This document shows, in pieces, positions 31,541-38,802 of a stretch of DNA of 64,000 bases (position 1 is the first letter of the stretch; each line of letters starts with the position of its first letter). A program made the translations under genes and the position numbers. The notes under the pieces were generated by a model, which saw only the letters and a list, made by a program, of their open reading frames with translations, searched no databases and was not told where the DNA came from. The stretch is from Streptosporangium sp. NBC_01756. Lineage in GTDB: Bacteria; Actinomycetota; Actinomycetes; Streptosporangiales; Streptosporangiaceae. The DNA is taken from contig NZ_CP109130.1 in NCBI RefSeq assembly GCF_035917975.1, positions 3,658,001 to 3,722,000 on the forward strand. The letters run 5' to 3'.

Positions 31541-31895
31541 CCTGTGGCCACCTCTGCCTATCGGGGATCAGGAACAAGCTCGACCATAGGAGGACGACCT
31601 TCAGAATCCGCATAGTGCGCCGCAACCACCGGCCACCGCTTCGCCTCGGTCGTCACCAAGGGTGTGAAACTCCGTCACACCATACACAAAAGCCCCAAAA
31701 GACTATTGGCTGGCGATCTGCCCGATCAATCCATAATCAGGGCAGGCAATCCTGATTATGGAAGGCCGGATCTTCATCGAAGGCCCGCGGAGGAAGGACG
31801 GCGCCGAAGGCCCGCGGAGGAAGGGCGGCGCCGGTGGCACCTGTCATCGGATCCCCTTGAGCGTGGAGACCCGGACTTCAGCCGCGGGGAGGAAG
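31541..31895. other. Gene-free stretch with two palindromes and a tandem repeat
   Basis: GGTGTGA-N7-TCACACC (31661-31681), TCCATAATCAGG-N9-CCTGATTATGGA (31730-31762) and a 27-bp tandem duplication (31779-31805, 31806-31832). The region is AT-rich for this genome at 31680-31760. The palindromes lie 120-220 bp upstream of the lipoprotein start and are candidate operators; no gene is supported. Confidence 0.7.
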
Positions 31896-32063
31896 TCACT
31901 GCTTGAGGTTCTTACGCAGCGCGGCGTAGTAGAGCCCCACGGAGATGCCGCCCACCACGGCCACCGCCCGGACGGTCGTCCCTCCGGCGTCGAGGATGAC
32001 GGCCAGCACGATCGCGGCGGCGAAGACCATGGGAACGGCGAGGTCAAGGGTTCTGCGGTTCAC
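31896..32063 (-). CDS. Small two-helix membrane protein
   Basis: A 55-residue protein with two predicted helices (about 9-24 and 31-48) and a basic C-terminus (A-L-R-K-N-L-K-Q). GTG 32063 is chosen because AAAGGAGAG lies directly upstream; a GTG at 32087 would place that site inside the frame. Family and function unknown. Divergent from the P450 gene. Confidence 0.65.
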   Translation of the reverse strand: MNRRTLDLAVPMVFAAAIVLAVILDAGGTTVRAVAVVGGISVGLYYAALRKNLKQ

Positions 32064-32210
32064 GACTCTCCTTTTCGGTGTCACCACCCGGCTTCACCAG
32101 GCAAAAAGGGATCATTCCATCAGAATCCCTCTGACGGGTAACCCCGAAAGCCACACCTCTGCCGACCAGGAGCGGTTGACAGCGGCCTCGACGGACCGGG
32201 AAATTCAAAG

Positions 32211-32238
32211 TTGCATGGCGTGCAAGTCTGGGTATGGT
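32211..32238 (+). promoter_or_regulatory. P450 promoter with overlapping palindrome
   Basis: A -35-like TTGCAT (32211-32216), 16-bp spacer and -10-like TATGGT (32233-32238). TTGCA-N5-TGCAA (32211-32225) covers the -35 element, a position suited to repression. The TetR gene at 33582 is the nearest candidate regulator. Confidence 0.45.
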
Positions 32239-32283
32239 CGAACGAGGACGCACCATTCACTGTGATCCACCACAGGAGCGCTG

Positions 32284-33576
32284 ATGACTCGTTCTACAGC
32301 CGAGGTCTCCCACGTCGAGCAGCCCCCGTCGCCTGACCAGGCCACGATGCGGGTGCCACTGCCTCCCGAGCTGACGGCCCGGCAGTGCCCGTTCGACCCG
32401 CCGCAGGCACTGGCCACGATGCACGACAGAGCGCCGGTCAACCAGGTGAAACTGGGCAACGGTGAAGTGATCTGGCTGATCACCGGCATGAGCGAGGCCC
32501 GTGCCGTACTGGCCGATCCCCGGTTCAGCGCCGACCGGTTCACCCGGCCCAACTCCCTGATCTCGGTGCCCCCGGAGATGCGCGAGAAGATGTTCGACGC
32601 GCGCGCCAGGGCCGGGCAGTTCATCACCATGGACGCGCCGGAGCACACCCGCCTGCGCAAACTGGTCATCGGCCAGTTCACCCTGCGCCGGATGCGCGCG
32701 CTCATCCCGCACATCACCGAGATCGTCGACACCCACCTGGACGCGATGGCCGACGCGGGCACTTCGGCGGACCTGGTCAGCGCGTTCGCCCTGCCCGTGC
32801 CGTCCCTGGTGATCTGCGAGCTGCTCGGCGTCCCGTACGAGGCCCGCGCCGACTTCCAGCGCCGCACGGCGGCCCTCCTCCGGATGGACACGGGGCTGGA
32901 GGAGGTGCTGCGGGTCCGCGAGGAGATGCGCGGGTTCATGCACGAGCTGGTGACCGCCAAGCGCGCCCAGCCCGATGACGACCTGATCTCCGGGCTGATC
33001 CACGGCGACCACGCGGGAGAGCTCACCGACGACGAGTTGGTCGGCATCGCGAACCTGCTGCTCGTCGCCGGGCACGAGACCACCGCCAACATGATCGGCT
33101 TGGGCGTCTTCGCCCTGCTGGAGCATCCCGACCAGCTCGAACTGCTGCGCAGCGACCCCGAGGTGACCGACAAGGCCGTCGAGGAACTGCTGCGCTACCT
33201 CTCGATCGTCCATCTGGGGCCGACCCGCATCGCCGTCGAGGACGTCCAGGTCGGTGACGAGCTGATCCCGGCGGGCGGCACCGTGATGATCTCGACACCG
33301 GAGATCAACCGGGACTCCGCCTACTGGGACGACCCGGCGGCCCTCGACCTCACCCGTGCGCGCAACCCGCACCTGGCCTTCGGGCACGGCATCCACCAGT
33401 GCCTGGGGCAGCAACTGGCCCGCGCGGAGATGACCGTCGCCCTGCCCGCCCTGGTCCGCCGTTTCCCGCACCTGCGACTGGCCTGCCGCCCGGAGGACGT
33501 ACCGCTGCGCGACAACATGTTCGTGTACGGCGTGCACTCCCTACCGGTCGCCTGGGACTCCCCCGAGGACGTCTGA
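32284..33576 (+). CDS. Cytochrome P450
   Basis: A 430-residue bacterial class I P450 that would hydroxylate or otherwise oxidise a hydrophobic substrate with electrons from ferredoxin. C-helix H-T-R-L-R at 121-125, I-helix A-G-H-E-T-T at 262-267, E-x-x-R at 301-304, and haem-ligand loop F-G-H-G-I-H-Q-C-L-G with Cys373. The sequence style is close to the CYP105/CYP107 families of actinomycetes. No ferredoxin gene is adjacent, and no biosynthetic enzymes lie beside it, so it may be a xenobiotic or tailoring oxidase. The convergent TetR gene begins 6 bp after it. Confidence 0.96.
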   Translation: MTRSTAEVSHVEQPPSPDQATMRVPLPPELTARQCPFDPPQALATMHDRAPVNQVKLGNGEVIWLITGMSEARAVLADPRFSADRFTRPNSLISVPPEMREKMFDARARAGQFITMDAPEHTRLRKLVIGQFTLRRMRALIPHITEIVDTHLDAMADAGTSADLVSAFALPVPSLVICELLGVPYEARADFQRRTAALLRMDTGLEEVLRVREEMRGFMHELVTAKRAQPDDDLISGLIHGDHAGELTDDELVGIANLLLVAGHETTANMIGLGVFALLEHPDQLELLRSDPEVTDKAVEELLRYLSIVHLGPTRIAVEDVQVGDELIPAGGTVMISTPEINRDSAYWDDPAALDLTRARNPHLAFGHGIHQCLGQQLARAEMTVALPALVRRFPHLRLACRPEDVPLRDNMFVYGVHSLPVAWDSPEDV

Positions 33577-33581
33577 CACCG

Positions 33582-34193
33582 TCAATCGCGAGGACGGTCG
33601 AGCGGTGCGCCCAGCCCGGCGTCGAGCTGGGCGATCACCGCGTCGACAAGCGCGCTGAGCGGGCCCGACTCGCTCAGCCAGCGCTGGATCGCCACCCGCA
33701 GTGCGCTCAGCACGCACGTCGCCACCAGCCCGGGATACAGGTCGCCGTCCGGCACCCCGGCGCGATCCGCCACCGCGGCGGCCAGCGCCCGCTCGTGCGC
33801 GGCGAACGCCTTGAGCCGGTACGGCAGCAGCACCGGGTCGCCGCGCAGGACCCCCAGGCGCTCGGCCCGGAACCGCAGGTCCTTCTCGTCCACCACCCCC
33901 AGCACCGCGGCCCGCAACGCCACCAGCACCGGCTCCGGTCCGGGACGTTCCCTGAAGGCGGCGACGACGGCCTCGGCGATGACCGCGTCGCCCGCCACCA
34001 CGGCCTCCTCCTTGCAGGAGAAGTAGTTGAAGAAGGTCCGCAGCGCGACCCCGGCCTCTTCGGCGATCTGCTCGACGGTGACGTTCGGCACGCCCCGCTC
34101 GGCGCACAGCCGCGCCGCCGCCTCGCTCAACGCCGTCCGGGTCGCGCGCTTCCTGCGCTCTCGCCGGCCCACGCCACTCTCGTTCATCGTCAC
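33582..34193 (-). CDS. TetR family transcriptional regulator
   Basis: A 203-residue TetR regulator: HTH at about residues 35-57 (V-T-V-E-Q-I-A-E-E-A-G-V-A-L-R-T-F-F-N-Y-F), C-terminal domain of the AcrR/MftR-like kind. Convergent to, and only 6 bp from, the P450 gene; it may act on that gene's promoter or on the membrane protein gene upstream. Ribosome site GGTGTGACG is weak. Confidence 0.92.
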   Translation of the reverse strand: MTMNESGVGRRERRKRATRTALSEAAARLCAERGVPNVTVEQIAEEAGVALRTFFNYFSCKEEAVVAGDAVIAEAVVAAFRERPGPEPVLVALRAAVLGVVDEKDLRFRAERLGVLRGDPVLLPYRLKAFAAHERALAAAVADRAGVPDGDLYPGLVATCVLSALRVAIQRWLSESGPLSALVDAVIAQLDAGLGAPLDRPRD

Positions 34194-34211
34194 ACCTCAG
34201 CGAGCCCGCCT

Positions 34212-34247
34212 GCCGTACCCGGAGGATAGGCCGTACCCGGAGGATAG
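34212..34247. repeat. Perfect 18-bp tandem duplication
   Basis: GCCGTACCCGGAGGATAG occurs twice in a row (34212-34229, 34230-34247), 19 bp upstream of the TetR gene start. Sits in its promoter region. Confidence 0.9.
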
Positions 34248-34319
34248 AGGGTCAGCGGCACACGGCCACATCATCGTACGGCGACGGCGGCTCTCCACTC
34301 GGGAAACCGACGTACAGCC

Positions 34320-34955
34320 TCAGGGGATCCTCCGCGCCCGCCACAGGGCCACGCCGAGCCAGACCCCGCCGATCGCGATCAAGACGCCGTGGGCGATGCG
34401 GAGTGCCGGGGTGGCGAAGAACTGCGGGAGGAACAGGACGAAACCCGCGGCGAGCGGGAGGGCGCTCCAGCGCGGCAGCACGCCCGAACGCCAGACCGCG
34501 ACGGCGGCCATCACCGCGCCGACGCCGAGCAGCACCAGACCGGCGCCGAACATGGTGACCGCGGCCGGGCCGTAGCGGAACTCGTTGGCGAGCTCCAGCA
34601 GCGAGACGTCCTGCGCCTGTACGGCTCGGCGGGCGATGACGTTCAGGCCGAAGACCTCGGCGCCGTAATAGGGCAGGGTGAGTCCGGCCCCGATCCACGT
34701 CACCACGACGGCCCGGAGGGTGAGAGGCCGGCCCAGCACCTGGTGCAGGCCCAGCAGACCGAGCGTGAGCAGGATGAATCCGGCCACCGCGGACAGGTGC
34801 GCGACCATCCAGGCGGAGGAGGCCATCGCACGGGCGCCCTCCATCGTCGTCTCGTCGGAGTACGGCCGCAGCACGGGATAGACGAGGAACAGGATTCCCG
34901 CCCCCACGAGGGAGGCGGCACCCAGTCGGGAACGGACAGGGGCGGAAGCAGTCAT
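34320..34955 (-). CDS. Integral membrane protein, about six helices
   Basis: A 211-residue membrane protein with helices near 13-28, 48-68, 83-102, 130-152, 160-180 and 185-205, resembling DUF4386-like proteins of actinomycetes in layout. The second helix region holds H-L-S-A-V-A-G. GGAG sits before ATG 34955; an ATG at 34967 is an alternative. A perfect 11-bp palindrome lies 37 bp upstream. Function unknown. Confidence 0.8.
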   Translation of the reverse strand: MTASAPVRSRLGAASLVGAGILFLVYPVLRPYSDETTMEGARAMASSAWMVAHLSAVAGFILLTLGLLGLHQVLGRPLTLRAVVVTWIGAGLTLPYYGAEVFGLNVIARRAVQAQDVSLLELANEFRYGPAAVTMFGAGLVLLGVGAVMAAVAVWRSGVLPRWSALPLAAGFVLFLPQFFATPALRIAHGVLIAIGGVWLGVALWRARRIP

Positions 34956-34991
34956 GAGGGGCTCCATGGCGAGGAGAGCGTTCGTCGCTCT

Positions 34992-35016
34992 CTTTCGAGA
35001 GCAATGCTCTCGAAAG
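34992..35016. promoter_or_regulatory. 11-bp perfect palindrome before membrane protein gene
   Basis: CTTTCGAGAGC-AAT-GCTCTCGAAAG, a 25-bp dyad centred 49 bp upstream of the start at 34955, in core-promoter position. Strong candidate operator for a TetR/MarR-type dimer; the TetR at 33582 is a nearby candidate. Confidence 0.65.
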
Positions 35017-35238
35017 GGACTGCTGATGTCAACAGAGGGTTGTGCTCTGATTTCTTGCGTCCCACCGCGGGGTCTGGGCGGTTTCCGGCTGCGGAGAGCC
35101 CATCGATGACCGCAGGCTCCCACTGGGGGCATGGGGAAGCCGCGAGAAGGCCGGTGCGATCCATCACCTACGACCTGGAAGGGCGACCGGACTCGCCGTG
35201 CCCGCGGTGGACGCCGTATCCGCGGCGAACACCCAGGT

Positions 35239-36225
35239 TCAGGGGGCCGGGGCGGGCGCGGCGGCCGGGGCGACCGGTTTGGTCGAGCGTGCTCCGTGGA
35301 TGATGAGTTTGGCGATCCACTGCTCCCAGGTCGGGAGTTCGGCATCTCCAGCCAGTGTGTTGTCCACCGCGGTGTAGGTGCCCGAACTGAGCAATCGGGC
35401 CAGCATGTGGTTGGTGTGGTTCTCGAATTGGGCCACTATGGCTTTCATCCGGGGCGCAGGGATGTACTTGGCCCCGGGGGCCAAGATGGCCAGGTCCAGA
35501 ACGCCGTTGAAGACCATGGTGGAGGCGAACCCCCGCTCGAACTGCTCCCTGTTCTCCTTGAAACTGGTGACCTCGGTGCCGTTGAGGTCCTTCTTGACGC
35601 CCGCGAGCTCGAAGATGCCCCACTGCAGGGCCTGCTGTCCCCCCGCGTAGACGAGGCTGTCACCCAGGTAGTAGAACGCGTTGAAGATGATTTTCTCGAC
35701 GCTGAGCTTGAAGATCTTCATCTGCAGGACCGCCCGCCCCTTGAACACCTTCTCGATCAGTTGCTTCTGGACGACCGTGCTGACCCCTGCGGTGCCCCAG
35801 CCCCACGCGATGGTGAAGAGGATGTTCACCCACATCTGGACCGCGAGCACGATGAGCACATGTCTGATGGTCTCCACGACCTGGGCGTAGTCGCGACACG
35901 CTCTGGCGACGGCCCGGCAGTAGGTCGCGACGTCGGCGGGATACTTCTCGACCTTCCTCTCCCACACCTCTTTGAACACCTCCATGCCTCGACTGGAGTT
36001 GTTCTTCCAGATGCTCTCGACGATGCCGTTCGCGTCTTTCCCGCTGCGCTCGACGGTGTCGGCCAGATCTTCCCAGATCTCCGCGGCTTCACGGAGGGCG
36101 TCAACGTCGGCCTCCGGCCATTCGACCGCCAGCATCGCGACGGCGAAAGCGGCGCCACCGACCGTACCGATCGCCATTCCGCTTTTGAACGGATTGGCCT
36201 TGACGAAGGCCGTCACCTTGCTCAC
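35239..36225 (-). CDS. CpnT/WXG100-like N-terminal domain protein without toxin domain
   Basis: A 328-residue protein with an N-terminal helical part that follows a short hydrophobic segment (about 12-34), the acidic stretch E-A-A-E-I-W-E-D-L-A-D-T-V-E, and central hydrophobic helices (about 120-150, 180-200). This matches the layout of N-terminal domains of type VII secretion effectors such as CpnT. It ends in a Pro/Ala tail where effectors normally attach a toxin; none is present here or in other frames downstream. GTG start overlaps the WXG gene stop (GTGA). Domain call is by layout, not certain. Confidence 0.62.
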   Translation of the reverse strand: MSKVTAFVKANPFKSGMAIGTVGGAAFAVAMLAVEWPEADVDALREAAEIWEDLADTVERSGKDANGIVESIWKNNSSRGMEVFKEVWERKVEKYPADVATYCRAVARACRDYAQVVETIRHVLIVLAVQMWVNILFTIAWGWGTAGVSTVVQKQLIEKVFKGRAVLQMKIFKLSVEKIIFNAFYYLGDSLVYAGGQQALQWGIFELAGVKKDLNGTEVTSFKENREQFERGFASTMVFNGVLDLAILAPGAKYIPAPRMKAIVAQFENHTNHMLARLLSSGTYTAVDNTLAGDAELPTWEQWIAKLIIHGARSTKPVAPAAAPAPAP

Positions 36226-36626
36226 TCGAGCTCGGCCTTGGTCGAGGGGACGACGATCTCCGGACTTTTGATCTCGGTGTCCAACGTGGTGAGCATGGCC
36301 GCGATCTCCATGGCGGCGTGGTCGGCTCCCCAGACGGTGAAGTCGGTCAGGTGGAGGTTGGAACTGGTCGCGGAGTAGCTGTCGATGATGTTCCGGACAT
36401 GCTTTCTCGCCTCTTCGTGCGCGCCCAGGTAACCCTTTCCCCCTTCGACGCCCCCGAACTTCCGACCCGCCTCGTCATTCCCCCAGAAGTTGCCCAGATA
36501 GCCGAGGCGCGTCATGGCCCTGTTGAACGCCGCCTCCAGATCCTCGCCCTCGGCGTCCAAGTGCTTCGCGCCATTCGACAGGCTGGATGAGCTGATGCTC
36601 ATTTCGTCATCCGGGTTATGTGACAC
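36222..36626 (-). CDS. WXG100-like small secretion partner
   Basis: A 134-residue mostly helical protein with F-W-G-N-D-E-A-G-R-K-F in a turn between two helices, the W-x-G hallmark of ESX partners, and A-R-K-H-V-R-N-I-I-D after it. GTG 36626 is chosen since GAGGGG at 36632-36637 is spaced for it; a GTG at 36632 would overlap that site. Co-translated with the gene at 35239, with which it probably forms a heterodimer for type VII export. The secretion ATPase genes are not in the window. Confidence 0.65.
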   Translation of the reverse strand: MSHNPDDEMSISSSSLSNGAKHLDAEGEDLEAAFNRAMTRLGYLGNFWGNDEAGRKFGGVEGGKGYLGAHEEARKHVRNIIDSYSATSSNLHLTDFTVWGADHAAMEIAAMLTTLDTEIKSPEIVVPSTKAELE

Positions 36627-36694
36627 GCCCACCCCTCGAACACCGCCCCAGCGATGGACATAACCCTATTGGCCCGTTGTTACAGGACAATTCA

Positions 36695-36710
36695 CCTTAT
36701 ATTAATAAGG
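36695..36710. promoter_or_regulatory. AT-rich palindrome in WXG promoter
   Basis: CCTTAT-ATTA-ATAAGG, perfect arms, 69-84 bp upstream of the WXG gene start and in the most AT-rich segment around (36650-36715). Candidate operator or -10 region. Confidence 0.45.
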
Positions 36711-36828
36711 ACTCACCGTCACCTACGGTGCTGATGCGTCAGATGTTCCGCCGGTGGCGTCCATGGACGGACCGTAACCGGTCACCGTTACGGACGTGTT
36801 CGCATCCTGTTGCGGCCGCCCTCCGGCT

Positions 36829-36925
36829 GGGCGCTCAGGGGTGGCGTCCCGAGCCGGGCGCTCAGGGGGTGGCGTCCGGGCCACCATGACGGCTGGGCGC
36901 TCAGGGGGTGGCGTCCCGGGCCACC
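36829..36925. repeat. Three imperfect tandem copies of the GTPase 3' end
   Basis: GGGCGCTCAGGGG(G)TGGCGTCC with GGGCCACC-type ends recurs at 36829, 36856 and 36896. The last copy contains the final codons and stop of the GTPase gene (36901), so the gene end was duplicated downstream. Confidence 0.8.
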
Positions 36926-38802
36926 GTGACCGCCTCGGTGAAACGACGGTATCGCGACAGTTCCTCGTCCACGGGCGCCAGCACGAGTTCGCGGGCGACC
37001 TCGTCCACGCTCGCCCGCAGCACCCTGGCCGCCCTGCGTGCCCGACGGCGGCCACCCAGCCAGGCCGCCGCCCGGGAGAGCAGCGCGATCACCAGCCCGA
37101 GCAGGATTCCGCCGGCCAGCAGCAGGGTGGGCCAGGGCAGCTCTCCCGCGGTCGGCAGGTACGGCCTCGGGAGGCGGAGATAGTCCAGCCCCACCAGGCC
37201 GAGCAGCCACAGCGCACCCGCCAGCATGACCGCGAACACCACCCACTGCGCCAGCCCGGTCACCCGCCACCAGACGGGACGCCGCGCCATCCCGAGCGAG
37301 GTGGTGGCCACGGCCCGGTCGAGACCGTCCTCCAGCTCGTCCCCGCGCGAGCGGGCCGCCCGCCGTACGGCGGCCGCCCACGGTTCGGGCAGCCCCGCCG
37401 AGGCGCCCCCGGCGGCCTCGCGGATCGCGGTGTCCATCCGGGAGCGCTGCACGGCGGTCGTGACCGGGATCGAGGTCCGCCCCACGGGTCCGGCGGAACC
37501 ACCCGTCCCGGGAGTGCCCAGCCGGAGACGGCGGAGCGGATCGGGCCGCAACCTGCGGATCCAGCGGGTCAGCGGCCAGCCGGTGGCGGCGATCGAGCGA
37601 TGCCGGTGGGCCTTGGCCACGGCTTCGACGACGGCCGGCACCCCCGCGGCCTCCGACAGCGCGACGGTCAGGGATGTGGCGAGGCCGTCCATGGACGTCT
37701 CCGGCACCGCCATCGCCGCGACCGCGCCGGAACCGGCGTCCGCGGCCGCGCCACCCGGTCCACCCGGTCCACCCGGTCCACCCGGCCCGCCCGGCCCGCG
37801 CCGTACGGGGCCACCAGGATGGGTGTCCACGCCGCTGGACGCCGCGACGAGCACGTCCGCGGCCGTGCCGACGTCGGCGGCCAGCCGTGCGGCCCAGGAC
37901 CGCCGGTCGGCGACCCGGGAGGCGAGCAGGGAGCGCAGCTCCGGCAGCCCCGCCCCGGTGCGGGTGGAGACACCCGCCAGCGGCACCCCGGCCAGCCCGT
38001 CCTCGTCGAGCAGCCTCCGCAGGTCTTTCAGGCACCGCTCGGCGGCGGCCGGGGTCAGCCGGTCGATCTGGTTGAGGACGACGACCATGACGCCCCGGTG
38101 CCGGGCCAGCGGACGGAGATATCGCTCGTGCACGGCCGCGTCGGCGTACTTCTGCGGATCGAGCACCCACACCAGCAGATCGACCAGCTCGACGAGCCGG
38201 TCCACCTCCAGCCGGTGCGTCGGCTCGATCGAGTCGTGGTCGGGCAGGTCGAGCAGGATCAGACCGGCCGCGTCGCCGTCCGCCCAGCCGCCCGGACCGG
38301 ACGCGACCACCGCGCGCCCGTTCTCCTCCGCCGCCGGACCGGACGTAACCGCCGCGCGCCCGGCCTCCGCCGCCTCCCGGCCGGACGCGAACGCCGTGCG
38401 CCCGTTCTCCGCCGCCGGGCCGGACCCGCGGGTGGGATCGGCGGCCGTCACCTCGTGGCGACGGGGGATCTCCAGCCAGTCGAGCAGCGGCCCGGACCCC
38501 GCCCCCTCCCAGAGCGCGGCCTGCGCGGTCGAGGTGGTGGGGCGGGTGACCCCCACGGTGGCGAGGGACGTGCCGGACAGCAGGTTGAACAGCGAGGACT
38601 TGCCACTCCCGGTGGCCCCGGCCAGCGCGACCACGGTGTGGTCGACCGAAAGGCTCCGCCGTACTCCGGCGCGGGAGACGACGGAACGGGCCTCGGTCAC
38701 CGCGTCGGCTCTCAGCCGCCCGTCGGCGAGCTCGGCGGCCTCCGCCAGCCCGTTCAGCCGGTCGTCCAAGGAGACCGAATCCGTGCGCCGCAGCACCTTC
38801 AC
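36901..38802 (-). CDS. Dynamin-like/YfjP-type GTPase with membrane helices
   Basis: A 633-residue GTPase: P-loop G-A-T-G-S-G-K-S at 62-69, switch region T-R-P-T-T-S near 88, D-L-P-D-H-D (G3) near 185-200, N-Q-I-D (G4, with Gln for Lys) near 243. Two membrane helices lie near 515-540 and 565-585, then a coiled basic tail. Two inserts stand out: a low-complexity run with repeated S-G-P-A-A-E-x-N-G-R before G3, and a (G-G-P)n collagen-like run near 340. GTG start overlaps the stop of the upstream GTPase gene. The pair is conserved in actinomycetes and is likely a hetero-oligomer working on membranes. Confidence 0.88.
   Translation of the reverse strand: MKVLRRTDSVSLDDRLNGLAEAAELADGRLRADAVTEARSVVSRAGVRRSLSVDHTVVALAGATGSGKSSLFNLLSGTSLATVGVTRPTTSTAQAALWEGAGSGPLLDWLEIPRRHEVTAADPTRGSGPAAENGRTAFASGREAAEAGRAAVTSGPAAEENGRAVVASGPGGWADGDAAGLILLDLPDHDSIEPTHRLEVDRLVELVDLLVWVLDPQKYADAAVHERYLRPLARHRGVMVVVLNQIDRLTPAAAERCLKDLRRLLDEDGLAGVPLAGVSTRTGAGLPELRSLLASRVADRRSWAARLAADVGTAADVLVAASSGVDTHPGGPVRRGPGGPGGPGGPGGPGGAAADAGSGAVAAMAVPETSMDGLATSLTVALSEAAGVPAVVEAVAKAHRHRSIAATGWPLTRWIRRLRPDPLRRLRLGTPGTGGSAGPVGRTSIPVTTAVQRSRMDTAIREAAGGASAGLPEPWAAAVRRAARSRGDELEDGLDRAVATTSLGMARRPVWWRVTGLAQWVVFAVMLAGALWLLGLVGLDYLRLPRPYLPTAGELPWPTLLLAGGILLGLVIALLSRAAAWLGGRRRARRAARVLRASVDEVARELVLAPVDEELSRYRRFTEAVTVARDATP

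Noticed and set aside
31758..32141. Plus-strand frame of 127 codons over the 27-bp repeat
   Set aside because: No ribosome site, low-complexity charge pattern, and antisense to the small membrane protein gene.
32284..33576. P450 as part of a secondary-metabolite cluster
   Set aside because: No synthase, ferredoxin or tailoring genes lie around it; neighbours are regulators and envelope proteins.
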